Shown here: piece after piece, positions 25,967-34,039 of the stretch
Position numbering within the stretch: position 1 is the stretch's first letter
Layout: every line of letters starts with the position of its first letter
Origin: Lachnospiraceae bacterium
GTDB lineage: Bacteria; Bacillota; Clostridia; Lachnospirales; Lachnospiraceae
DNA: 64,000 bases
Reading direction: 5' to 3'
Assembly: GCA_029008875.1 (NCBI GenBank)
Contig: JAQXJP010000042.1
Coordinates: 18,582-82,581 of the forward strand
Translations under genes and position numbers: made by a program
Notes under the pieces: model-generated
Databases searched by the model: none
Seen by the model: only the letters and a program-made list of their open reading frames with translations
What the model was told of the DNA's origin: nothing

Positions 25967-26016
25967 AAACACCGCAGGGAAAGCCCTTTTTGGGATATTT
26001 CCGTGCGGTGTTTTTG
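25967..26016. terminator. Bidirectional terminator between thrH and HD-GYP gene
   Basis: AAACACCGCA pairs with TGCGGTGTTT, enclosing a second inner stem (GGGAAA/TTTCC), with T on one side and A on the other. Confidence 0.75.
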
Positions 26017-26074
26017 ATATGTAGAATAAGGTTTGCTCATCTCCACGTTGGAGGAGGTCAAATGACGATAGCAG

Positions 26075-27178
26075 TCAAAGGATGATGATGTTGGCACAGG
26101 ATAAATCTTCGGCCAGATTGTACACCTGCCCGGTTTTTAAACTCACCACCGTGGGGCGCAACAGATAGTTGGGATTGTTGCGCAACACCCGGGCCTTTTC
26201 CCCGTTGGAAAGTTGTACGATGGAATCCACCGGATACAGAATCATGGTGTGAAGGAATGCGTGCATGGCATCCATATCCAGTTCACCCGTCATGGACATA
26301 ATCATCTCCACGGCGTCACGCTGAGAGTAGGCCGATTTGTAAGGCCGCTCCGTGACCAGGGCATCGTAGATATCTGCCACAGACAATATCTTGGCAAACC
26401 GGTTGATTTGTCCCCCCAGAAGATGGAGGGGATAACCGGTTCCGTCCTTTTTCTCATGGTGCTGCAAAACGCCCAGAGCAACCTCCGGAGACACGTCGCT
26501 GTGCTCCTGCAGGGAGTGGTAGCCGATGACCGGATGGGATTTCATGACTTCAAATTCTTCCGTGTTCAGCCGCCCCGGCTTGTTCAGAATATCGAGGGGA
26601 ATCTCCGCCTTGCCGATGTCGTGCAGCAGACCGGACACACCGATGTCGTAGACCTCCTTGCGGGTGAACCCCAGATGTTTGGCGAGAATCATGGCGATGG
26701 TGGCCACATCCACACTGTGCTTGAAGGTGTACTCGTCACTGGTCTTCAGCGTGGAGATATCGATAGCGACCGCATTGTTGGAGTTGATTGCCTTCATCAA
26801 ATCGGAAGTGATGCTGTTGGCAGTATCGGTCAGTTCCTCGGAATGTATGTCGTTGTAGATAAATTGAATTCCCTCGGATACACGCTTGCGGACGCTGTCG
26901 GACAGAGTGACGGTGCTGGGATCGGAAACATGATACTGATCCAAAGCCTTCTGGATCAGGGAGTCGTCCGCCTCCGCCTCGGCTTCAATCTCATCATCCG
27001 GAATGTCTTCGCGAATATATATGTTGGAAATTCCAAGTTTTTTAAGCCCCTCAATCAGCCTTTCGTCCAGGATGGCTCCGCTTGCAATCAGATTGCGGCC
27101 CAGCCGGTCATCGATGTCGCGGTCAGCCTGCATACCGGGAACCAGTTCTGATGTGGGAATGGATCTTCGTGTAATCAA
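26075..27178 (-). CDS. HD-GYP domain c-di-GMP phosphodiesterase
   Basis: About 367 residues. The N-terminal part begins ITRRSIPTSELVPGMQADRDIDDRLGRNLIASG, normal for clostridial HD-GYP proteins. The catalytic part has HSVDVATIAMILAKHLG, SGLLHDIGKAEIP (HD), HPVIGYHSL, LQHHEKKDGTGYPLHL (GYP) and SVADIYDALVTERPYKSA. It hydrolyses c-di-GMP; no membrane or receiver domain is seen. I place the start at a TTG (27176-27178) preceded by GGAGG with a five-base gap, because residues upstream look non-family. A longer frame exists but covers the promoter. Confidence 0.88.
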   Translation of the reverse strand: MITRRSIPTSELVPGMQADRDIDDRLGRNLIASGAILDERLIEGLKKLGISNIYIREDIPDDEIEAEAEADDSLIQKALDQYHVSDPSTVTLSDSVRKRVSEGIQFIYNDIHSEELTDTANSITSDLMKAINSNNAVAIDISTLKTSDEYTFKHSVDVATIAMILAKHLGFTRKEVYDIGVSGLLHDIGKAEIPLDILNKPGRLNTEEFEVMKSHPVIGYHSLQEHSDVSPEVALGVLQHHEKKDGTGYPLHLLGGQINRFAKILSVADIYDALVTERPYKSAYSQRDAVEMIMSMTGELDMDAMHAFLHTMILYPVDSIVQLSNGEKARVLRNNPNYLLRPTVVSLKTGQVYNLAEDLSCANIIIL

Positions 27179-27221
27179 AAAAACCTCCAATGCAGTAGCA
27201 GAACTGCTTGTTTCTCTTTTC

Positions 27222-27251
27222 ATTATACTATCAGTAAAAAACATATGCCAA
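27222..27251 (-). promoter_or_regulatory. Promoter of HD-GYP gene
   Basis: On the minus strand: TTGGCA (27251-27246), an 18-base spacer, and TATAAT (27227-27222). Confidence 0.7.
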
Positions 27252-27277
27252 TCATTTTTTGTCATTTTTTGTAGATA

Positions 27278-27306
27278 TTGCATTTTCTTGTAAAAAGATG
27301 TATATT
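27278..27306 (+). promoter_or_regulatory. Promoter of citrate synthase
   Basis: TTGCAT at 27278-27283, a 17-base spacer, and TATATT at 27301-27306. It is divergent from the HD-GYP promoter. Confidence 0.65.
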
Positions 27307-27358
27307 TAAGCACAAAATTGTGTATAACGATACAATGGAATGAACGAGGAAGATGCGT

Positions 27359-28804
27359 ATGGCTGGAAAAGTGAATGAAGTGACGGATATGACGCTTATG
27401 ACCGGTTTGACAGAGGAGCATGAGCCGGTGGAGATGAAGGATTTGAATGAGATGGTGGTGGATCTTCGCCAGGACATTGAGGCGCTTCGGGCGAGCCTCT
27501 TGAACAATCGCCGCATCGACCAGAATCTGTACATCGAGTATGACGTAAAGAGAGGACTTCGGGAATCCAATGGCAAGGGTGTGTTGACCGGGCTTACGGA
27601 GATTTCCGACGTGGTTGCTTTCGAACTGGTGAACGGGAAGAAGGTTCCCTGTGATGGAAGGCTGTATTACCAGGGAATTAACGTTTGGGACATTGTGAAC
27701 GGGCTGGAAGGGCGCAAGTTCGGATTCGAGGAAACCATATATCTGCTGCTGTTCGGAAAGCTCCCCACGGAGGAGGAACTACAGCGCTTTTTGCGTGTGA
27801 GTTTGGGAATGCAGGAACTGACCAACCGCTTTGTCCGGGATGTGGTGATGAAGGCGAGCAACGGGAATATCATGAATGCGCTTCAGCGCTGTGTGCTTAC
27901 TTTGTACACCTACGATTCCAATCCGGACGATATCTCCTCCATCAATGTGCTTCGTCAGTCCCTGGAGCTGATTAATAAGCTTCCGATTATTGCGGTGTAT
28001 TCCTACCACGCCTACACCCATTTCCGCAGGGAGGAGACTCTGATGATCCGCAATCCCAAGAAGGGCTTGTCCATCGCAGAGAATATTCTCCTGATGCTTC
28101 GCATGGACGGAAAATACACCGACCTGGAGGCAAAGGTGCTGGATACAGCTCTGATTCTCCACGCGGAGCACGGCGGAGGCAACAACTCCACCTTTACCAC
28201 CCATGTGGTTTCCTCCTCGGGGACGGATACCTATTCTTCCATCGCGGCATCCATCGGTTCGCTGAAGGGTCCACGCCATGGCGGTGCCAACCTTAAGGTC
28301 CAGAAAATGTTTGTCGACATTAAGGAGCACGTATCCGACTGGAGCAATGAGGGAGAATTGACCGCATATCTGAAAAAGATACTGGATAAGGAAGCCTTCG
28401 ACGGCTCCGGGCTGATCTACGGTATGGGGCATGCGGTGTATACCCTGTCGGATCCACGTGAGGTGATATTGAAAAAGTACGCAAAGATGCTGGCGGAAGA
28501 GAAGGGTATGATGGAGGAATTCAATCTGTATGAATCCGTGGAGCGCATTGCGGGAAGACTGATTATGGAGCAGCGCCATGTGGCCAAAAACGTCTGTGCC
28601 AATGTGGATTTTTACAGCGGCTTTGTCTATACCATGCTGGGAATCCCGGAGGAATTGTTTACCCCCATCTTTGCCATGGCCCGCATTCCGGGGTGGAGTG
28701 CCCACAGGCTGGAGGAGATCATCAACGCAAATCGGATTATTCGTCCGGCATACAAATATGTGGGAACTCATTGCGATTATGTGAAAATCGAAGATCGTTC
28801 TTAA
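27359..28804 (+). CDS. gltA: Citrate synthase (citrate/2-methylcitrate synthase family)
   Basis: About 481 residues. It condenses oxaloacetate and acetyl-CoA. Motifs: GVLTGLTEISDVVAFE, LYYQGINVWDIVNG, EHGGGNNSTFTTHVVSSSGTD, KGPRHGGANLKVQ and YGMGHAVYTLSDPR, with the active-site His residues in EHGG and GMGHAVY. A C-terminal RIPGWSAHRLEE fits the family. The N-terminus is about 60-70 residues longer than the shortest bacterial forms. The start at 27359 is preferred over 27353 because the GAGGA ribosome site then has eight-base spacing. No other TCA genes are nearby. Confidence 0.93.
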   Translation: MAGKVNEVTDMTLMTGLTEEHEPVEMKDLNEMVVDLRQDIEALRASLLNNRRIDQNLYIEYDVKRGLRESNGKGVLTGLTEISDVVAFELVNGKKVPCDGRLYYQGINVWDIVNGLEGRKFGFEETIYLLLFGKLPTEEELQRFLRVSLGMQELTNRFVRDVVMKASNGNIMNALQRCVLTLYTYDSNPDDISSINVLRQSLELINKLPIIAVYSYHAYTHFRREETLMIRNPKKGLSIAENILLMLRMDGKYTDLEAKVLDTALILHAEHGGGNNSTFTTHVVSSSGTDTYSSIAASIGSLKGPRHGGANLKVQKMFVDIKEHVSDWSNEGELTAYLKKILDKEAFDGSGLIYGMGHAVYTLSDPREVILKKYAKMLAEEKGMMEEFNLYESVERIAGRLIMEQRHVAKNVCANVDFYSGFVYTMLGIPEELFTPIFAMARIPGWSAHRLEEIINANRIIRPAYKYVGTHCDYVKIEDRS

Positions 28805-28840
28805 AAAACAGCGCAAAGTTTGGACTTTGCGCTGTTTTTA
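28804..28840 (+). terminator. Terminator after citrate synthase
   Basis: AAACAGCGCAAAGT pairs perfectly with ACTTTGCGCTGTTT around TTGG, followed by more T. Confidence 0.93.
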
Positions 28841-28893
28841 TGTCGAATCTTGTCAATTACTTTTTGGGGTTACATAGTGCAATTTCTATATTG

Positions 28894-28904
28894 TATGGTA
28901 AAAT
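28894..28904 (+). promoter_or_regulatory. Extended -10 promoter (tandem-PAS gene)
   Basis: TATGGTAAAAT, third copy of the 11-base element in the window, 89 bases before the start codon. Confidence 0.45.
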
Positions 28905-28992
28905 AGAACTAGAAAAAGGGGACGCACAGTAACAGAGAGGAAAGGGTAAAGAAAAAATATAACGAAAATAAGGGAAACAGAGGTAAAGCAAA

Positions 28993-29841
28993 TTGGATAA
29001 CATGAAATTGGTTATGGAGGCTGTCTGGGAGAAGGCATACAAGGCAGCGGTCGTAAATGTGATTACAGGGGAGTATGAATTTGCTAAAGAATTGCCCGAG
29101 GAGAGGGAAGCCGGGTGCCTAAATGCGAAGAGGATTGAGGATTATGCGCAGTGTCTGGTAAACCACAATTTTGCGCATGAGCAGGATAAAAAACAGTATT
29201 TGTCTCTGATGAGAGCAGACTATTTGAGGGAGAAGGTCTGTACCCAAAATATTTCCAGGGTTTACAGCTATCGGCGAAGAGAGGGAGAACAGTATGTGTG
29301 GGTCACCATTGAGATCATTGTCCCCTCAAAATATTCTCCGGAAGATCCCTGGGTGGTGCTTCTCTGGAGAAAGGCGGATACGGACACCACCGCCATGGAA
29401 GACAATCTCAAGATGATGTCAACCATCTACCACAAGGTGCTCAAGATTAATCTAACCACGGATTCCCATGAGGAGTTGAAGGTGTACGATGCCGAAATGG
29501 ATATCAAATACGGACTGTCCCCGAGAATTTCCGAGTGGTTCCGCAGTTTTGCACTCTCCGGCAATGTGTATGAGATTGATCTGGAAAAATATCTGGAGTT
29601 TACCGAGATTCAGGGACTTCGCAGGAGGTTCCATGAGGATAAGAAAGAAGCTTCGCTGATATACCGTCGGTTGGTGGACGGAGAGTATCGCTGGGTATCC
29701 ATGGAGATGATTCCCAGTGTGGAGTACGCGGAGGACAACCAGGTGGTGATGCTGTATATACGTGATATTCATGATGAATATATGTCCCGCCTTCGTATGC
29801 AGCGAGAGTTGGAATACTGGCGGGGGAAAAATAATCAGTGA
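28993..29841 (+). CDS. Protein of two tandem PAS-like domains, no output domain
   Basis: A 282-residue soluble protein. Two halves repeat one pattern: YRRREGEQYVWVTIEIIVPSKYSPEDPWVVLLWRKAD (residues about 91-127) and YRRLVDGEYRWVSMEMIPSVEYAEDNQVVMLYIRDI (about 219-255). These resemble the PAS-like input modules found in front of GGDEF domains in Lachnospiraceae, but no GGDEF, kinase or other output domain follows. The TTG start (LDNMKLVME) is chosen for GAGG nine bases upstream; an ATG three codons later is the alternative. It may act as a stand-alone sensor or be a remnant of a larger protein. Confidence 0.6.
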   Translation: MDNMKLVMEAVWEKAYKAAVVNVITGEYEFAKELPEEREAGCLNAKRIEDYAQCLVNHNFAHEQDKKQYLSLMRADYLREKVCTQNISRVYSYRRREGEQYVWVTIEIIVPSKYSPEDPWVVLLWRKADTDTTAMEDNLKMMSTIYHKVLKINLTTDSHEELKVYDAEMDIKYGLSPRISEWFRSFALSGNVYEIDLEKYLEFTEIQGLRRRFHEDKKEASLIYRRLVDGEYRWVSMEMIPSVEYAEDNQVVMLYIRDIHDEYMSRLRMQRELEYWRGKNNQ

Positions 29842-29878
29842 CCATAGGGAGGCAGTTGCATATGATGTAAGGAGGGGT

Positions 29879-30060
29879 AAAACCCAAATACACTGGATGC
29901 AGCAGAAGTAGGAGAGTGGCATGGGGCTGGATTCCCCGCCGCATCCGAAAGGGTTTTGTTGAGGTACAAAAGGATAGATTGCAGGATGCGCCTTTTGGCG
30001 CATTCTGATCGGGAAAAAATACATAAGAAAATCCCCGGGGCTTTGCACCTCGGGGATTTT
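29879..30060 (+). ncRNA. Candidate structured RNA / small RNA (family not recognised)
   Basis: Visible pairing on the + strand: AAAACCC (29879-29885) with GGGTTTT (29951-29957); GGATGC (29895-29900) with GCATCC (29941-29946); GGC (29918-29920) with GCC (29938-29940); GGGG (29923-29926) with CCCC (29934-29937). A further hairpin ATGCGCC/GGCGCAT sits at 29986-30003. A second GGATGC at 29984-29989 could compete for GCATCC, giving an alternative fold. A terminator ends it. No + strand gene follows for 5.5 kb, so a small RNA or a 3' leader-like element is more likely than a riboswitch. I do not recognise a known family. Confidence 0.35.
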
Positions 30061-30061
30061 T
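30028..30061. terminator. Bidirectional terminator
   Basis: AAAATCCCCG (30028-30037) pairs with CGGGGATTTT (30051-30060), with inner GGG/CCT pairs. It ends + transcripts from the tandem-PAS/RNA region and - transcripts from the TPM gene. Confidence 0.88.
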
Positions 30062-30091
30062 ACGTTAAAAAGGATTTTGCGTTGAATCTGT

Positions 30092-30892
30092 CTAGAAACG
30101 GTGTCCGCCGCTGGAGTGACCGCCGCCACCACCGCCGGAGCGACCGCCACCGCCGCCGCTGCCGCCGGAACTCTGCGGACTGTAGGTTTTGGTCTGGTTG
30201 ATAAAATCCGCCCGGAAATCCGAAGTGTTAACCTGTTGGAAAATTCCGGACAACACTTCCGAGTTGGAAGCCTTTTTCTTGCCACAGGAAATGCGCACAA
30301 CGAAAAAGTTGATCAGCATGGCAAGGACAATTGCCAAAAATACATTACAGATGTATTTCATCGGTTGAGCGATGCGGCGCCCGGCCAGAAGCGCTTGAAT
30401 CTGGTCAAAGGTCTCGTAAGCGCAGGTGTAATAATCCTCATCGCTGGCATAACGGTAGACATTGTCGGTAATGGTATTGCAGTAGGAAGAAGTGATGGTT
30501 TTTCTGGTTGACCCCATGGAATCGATCAGAAGCATACGCTCATCCATATCGATCACAAAGATTACTGCATTGTTGGTGCTGGAGCCGAACAACTCCTCGT
30601 TCTTGTAGCGGGCATAGGATTCCGTGGAGACGTACGGGTTATCGTCGATGGTCACGAGAGCCACGTTACAGTTGTCGGTAATTTCGTTCATCAGGCGCAT
30701 CAAATCCTGCATCTCATCTTCCGTATTGTTTGAGAACAGTCCTGCCTCATCCTCGATGACAAAACGATATCCGGTGGTCTGGTTTTGGTAATCCACGCCG
30801 GCGAACACAACACCTGCGGAGCAGGTCAATAAAAATATCAGGCACAAAAAAGCGCAAAGCAGTTTTGTAACACGGGAAATCATCTTACGCAC
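30092..30892 (-). CDS. TPM-domain membrane protein with Gly/Ser-rich tail
   Basis: About 266 residues. A signal peptide (LLCAFLCLIFLLTCSAGVVFA) leads into a TPM domain (VIEDEAGLFSNNTEDEMQDLMRLMNEI, CNVALVTIDDN, NNAVIFVIDMDERMLLIDSMG), then one membrane helix (YICNVFLAIVLAMLINFFVV) and a tail rich in Gly and Ser ending GGHRF, as in YgcG-like proteins. The GTG at 30892 is chosen because GGGAGG lies eight bases before it; this start overlaps the upstream gene's stop, showing coupled translation with the zinc-ribbon protein. TPM proteins are tied to membrane-protein maintenance, but the function here is unknown. Confidence 0.8.
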   Translation of the reverse strand: MRKMISRVTKLLCAFLCLIFLLTCSAGVVFAGVDYQNQTTGYRFVIEDEAGLFSNNTEDEMQDLMRLMNEITDNCNVALVTIDDNPYVSTESYARYKNEELFGSSTNNAVIFVIDMDERMLLIDSMGSTRKTITSSYCNTITDNVYRYASDEDYYTCAYETFDQIQALLAGRRIAQPMKYICNVFLAIVLAMLINFFVVRISCGKKKASNSEVLSGIFQQVNTSDFRADFINQTKTYSPQSSGGSGGGGGRSGGGGGGHSSGGHRF

Positions 30893-32492
30893 GATCGTCA
30901 CCTCCCTGCTTATCAAACTGTGGAAGTCTACGGGTTGACAGGATGTTGTATTCCTCCATGACATCCTTCAGGGTGAAGAATTCCGCAACCAAAGTGATGA
31001 TGGTAACACCATAGTAGATGAAATCGGAAGCGGGATTAATGAGAATGACAGTGACTCCGAGACCGATTCCCACAAGGGCGGTGATTAGGCCGACCAATCC
31101 TTTTTTCCCCGGAACTTTGTTCACCTTGTTCATACCGATGATGGAGACAACGATGGATGCCACCAGGATCACCAGCCAGATGATACCCAGGCCACTGCCG
31201 GAGGAGCTTGCCCCGGACAAAAGGGGAACTAAAATACATAGAAAGGCGATAACAAAGTAGACGCCAAGGCCGATTATCCAGCCGGGAGTTTTGACTTTCT
31301 TAGCTTTAGAAGCCTTTAAGGTCTTTGCATTGGCCTCCGCCAGCTTCTGGTGGTCACTCACGGCCATAACACCCTTGTCGTCCAGATTCCCCTCCTGCCG
31401 CACGATGCGTCCCAGCTCCACGGTGGAGATGACGGATGCAACGACCGCAATCAGGGCACACAAAGTCAAAAGCACCCGGGGGGTTGCGGTAAAGCTCAGG
31501 CATAGAAGCAGGAAAATCGGGATTGCAAGAAGCAGGGATCCCAACATATATTTCTTGATATCCACCGGAAGGTCACTGACCACTTTTCCGGTCTGGCCGT
31601 TGACGGTGGCGTAGGCCACACGATCCTTGTTGCGGTAGGACATAAACCATACCGGGAACATGGCCTGATCTACATTCTCCACCTTGGTATGTAGGGATGA
31701 CGGTGTGGTGGAAGAGTCGATGGTGTATCCGGAGAACGTCTGCCGGATCTTTTTGATGGATTCGTCGTAGGCAAACTGCTCCGCCTCAGGCTGGTAGGCG
31801 AAGGAGCCTACATCCGGGGTATCCGCGTAGAAACCACTGAGATAAGCCGGGGTGAATGCCTTCATTCCCTTCACGTCATATGGGGCAATCGCCTGGCTGA
31901 TGCTGTCCGCGAAGGAGGAGGAGGCATCGTAGGACAAGCCCTTGTAGTAGGCGTCCAGATCACCGTGAAGATTGAAGTGATCCGTGTAGATGTAATCGCC
32001 CTTTCTGTGGCTCTTGGTTCCCTTCAGGGATACGTGGCCCTTCTGGGTCAGGTAGAAAGCCCAGTATGGCATATAGATGCCGCGGAAACTGTCAATCTTG
32101 GCAGGATCCTTCAATTCCTTCGGTGCAAAGATTGCTTTCTTCATCATTGCGGAATAAGCGCGCTTACAGTCCTCCTTGGTTTTCTTGAAAGGAATGATGT
32201 AATTGGGGCGGTGCTCCTTGCTGATCCGGGTGTACAAAATGGTGGATGCACCACAGAAACTGCAAAATCCCGCAGCCGCATTGTCGGTGCTCAAGATTTC
32301 TCCGCCGCATTGCGGACAGGTAAATACGGTGACCTCATAATCGTTCTCATCGAAATCTTTGCCCTCGATTCCATCGCTGGTCTTGCTGTCGAAGGAGTAG
32401 GGATCATACTGATTGTGGCAGGCTTCGCATGCCATCATCTGTGATGCAATGTCGAACTTTAGATTCTCGCCGCAGCTGGGACACTGAATCAT
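30885..32492 (-). CDS. Zinc-ribbon membrane protein paired with TPM protein
   Basis: A 535-residue protein. Two zinc ribbons open it: CPSCGENLKF...CEACH (residues about 4-26) and CPQCGGEIL...CSFCG (about 59-81). A long soluble domain with IYMPYWAFYLTQKG and VWFMSYRNKDRVAYATVNGQTGKV follows, then several membrane helices from about residue 318 to 515. The architecture (ribbons, domain, C-terminal helices) recurs beside TPM proteins in Clostridia. A strong AAAGGAGG site precedes the ATG. The function is unknown; the overlap with the TPM gene suggests one membrane complex. Confidence 0.7.
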   Translation of the reverse strand: MIQCPSCGENLKFDIASQMMACEACHNQYDPYSFDSKTSDGIEGKDFDENDYEVTVFTCPQCGGEILSTDNAAAGFCSFCGASTILYTRISKEHRPNYIIPFKKTKEDCKRAYSAMMKKAIFAPKELKDPAKIDSFRGIYMPYWAFYLTQKGHVSLKGTKSHRKGDYIYTDHFNLHGDLDAYYKGLSYDASSSFADSISQAIAPYDVKGMKAFTPAYLSGFYADTPDVGSFAYQPEAEQFAYDESIKKIRQTFSGYTIDSSTTPSSLHTKVENVDQAMFPVWFMSYRNKDRVAYATVNGQTGKVVSDLPVDIKKYMLGSLLLAIPIFLLLCLSFTATPRVLLTLCALIAVVASVISTVELGRIVRQEGNLDDKGVMAVSDHQKLAEANAKTLKASKAKKVKTPGWIIGLGVYFVIAFLCILVPLLSGASSSGSGLGIIWLVILVASIVVSIIGMNKVNKVPGKKGLVGLITALVGIGLGVTVILINPASDFIYYGVTIITLVAEFFTLKDVMEEYNILSTRRLPQFDKQGGDDRA

Positions 32493-32566
32493 AAAAACCT
32501 CCTTTAATTCTTTTGTATTTTATATGTTCTATGTTAATACTTTTTATGCCAAACGCAAAGCAAATA

Positions 32567-34027
32567 TTAAAACTTCTTATCCAGATGCAGTGCCTGCTTC
32601 CATAGGGTGGGGTGGAAGAGCATCAACATGGGGAACAATTCCAGTCGCCCTGCCAGCATATCAAACATAAGGACCAGTTTGCTGAAATCTGTGAAAAAAC
32701 TAAAATTCTGGGATGGCCCTACCATGGCAAGACCCGGCCCCATGTTGTTGATGGTGGTGGCAACCGCCGTGAAGTTTGTGACCAGATCGTGATTTTCAAA
32801 GGAAATCAGGAACAGGGACAGACAGAATACCACCAGAAACGTGATGAAATACACGTTCACGGAGCGAATCACCTCGTGTTCCACCGGCTTGTCATCAATT
32901 TGGATCTTCTTGACGCTCTTCGGATGGATGTAGGAGGACAACTCCTTGCGGACCGTCTTGAGCACCAGCAGAAATCTGGACACTTTGATACCGCCTCCGG
33001 TACTTCCGGCGCAGGCTCCCACAAACATGAGCATGACGAGAATGGTCTTGGAAATCGTCGGCCATGTGTCAAAGTCCACCGTGGAAAAACCGGTGCTGGA
33101 TATCAGGGAGGCAACCTGGAATGCGGACTGGGTAATTGCATCGAAAATGCCCTTTGTGGTGTCAAAAATATTGATGGCAATCAGGATGGTTGAGGAGAGG
33201 ATGATGAGAAAATAAACCCGAACCTCCTCAATGGAGAATGCCTTTTTGATTTGCCCGAAAATCAATAGATAGTAGGCGTTGAAGTTGACACCAAACAGAA
33301 TCATGAACACGGTAACGATCCACTGAACAGCTATCGAATAGTCGGCAAGGCTGGAGTTGAGCACGCCGAATCCACCGGTTCCGGCGGTGGCCAGAGCGAT
33401 GTTCACAGCGTCAAACACAGGCATTCCGGCGACGATGAGGGCGATCATCTCAACCAAGGTAAGGCCGAAATAGATCACGTAGAGCATGCGGGCGGTGGTT
33501 CGAATCTTCGGAACCAGTTTTCCCACGGATGGTCCGGGGCTTTCCGCACGCATGAGGTTGATGTTGGAACCGCCGCTCATGGGGATGATGGCAAGCAGGA
33601 AGACCAGTACGCCCATGCCGCCGATCCAGTGGGTTAAGCTTCGCCAGAACAGCATGCAGTGGGACAATGCCTCCACGTCATTCAGGATGGTCGCCCCCGT
33701 TGTAGTAAATCCGGAGATGGTCTCAAACAAGGCATCAAAGATGTGTGGGATGGCACCGGACAGATAGAAGGGAAGGCAGCCAAGACAGGACATGACAATC
33801 CAGGAAAGTGCGGTGACGATGCATCCCTCTTTGAGATAAAATACAGTGTTTTGGGGCTTCTTTCGACAGATCAGGCTCCCCAGCAGAAAACCGCAAAAGG
33901 CTACCACCAAAAAGTAGTAGCCGTCGGATTCCCGATAAATGAGTGAAACAAGGCCGGGCATCAGCATGAGAATGGATTCCAGGCGGATTACCTGCCCCAA
34001 TATATATCGTATGATAGAACCGTTCAT
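32567..34027 (-). CDS. trkH: Potassium uptake membrane subunit TrkH
   Basis: A 486-residue TrkH/KtrB-family channel subunit with four M1-P-M2 repeats. Selectivity-filter stretches are seen in FTTTGATIL, GTGGFGVLNSS, ISSTGFSTVDFD and INNMGPGLA. WIGGMGVLVFLLAIIP and GACAGSTGGGIKVSR are family signatures. It moves K+ through the membrane, gated by the RCK protein encoded 12 bases upstream on the same strand. A ribosome site AGGAG precedes it. Confidence 0.95.
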   Translation of the reverse strand: MNGSIIRYILGQVIRLESILMLMPGLVSLIYRESDGYYFLVVAFCGFLLGSLICRKKPQNTVFYLKEGCIVTALSWIVMSCLGCLPFYLSGAIPHIFDALFETISGFTTTGATILNDVEALSHCMLFWRSLTHWIGGMGVLVFLLAIIPMSGGSNINLMRAESPGPSVGKLVPKIRTTARMLYVIYFGLTLVEMIALIVAGMPVFDAVNIALATAGTGGFGVLNSSLADYSIAVQWIVTVFMILFGVNFNAYYLLIFGQIKKAFSIEEVRVYFLIILSSTILIAINIFDTTKGIFDAITQSAFQVASLISSTGFSTVDFDTWPTISKTILVMLMFVGACAGSTGGGIKVSRFLLVLKTVRKELSSYIHPKSVKKIQIDDKPVEHEVIRSVNVYFITFLVVFCLSLFLISFENHDLVTNFTAVATTINNMGPGLAMVGPSQNFSFFTDFSKLVLMFDMLAGRLELFPMLMLFHPTLWKQALHLDKKF

Positions 34028-34039
34028 TTAAAAAAACTC

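Noticed and set aside
29879..29960. Known riboswitch (TPP, cobalamin, THF, c-di-GMP) in the structured region
   Set aside because: The conserved core sequences I remember for these classes are absent, and no downstream gene exists on that strand.
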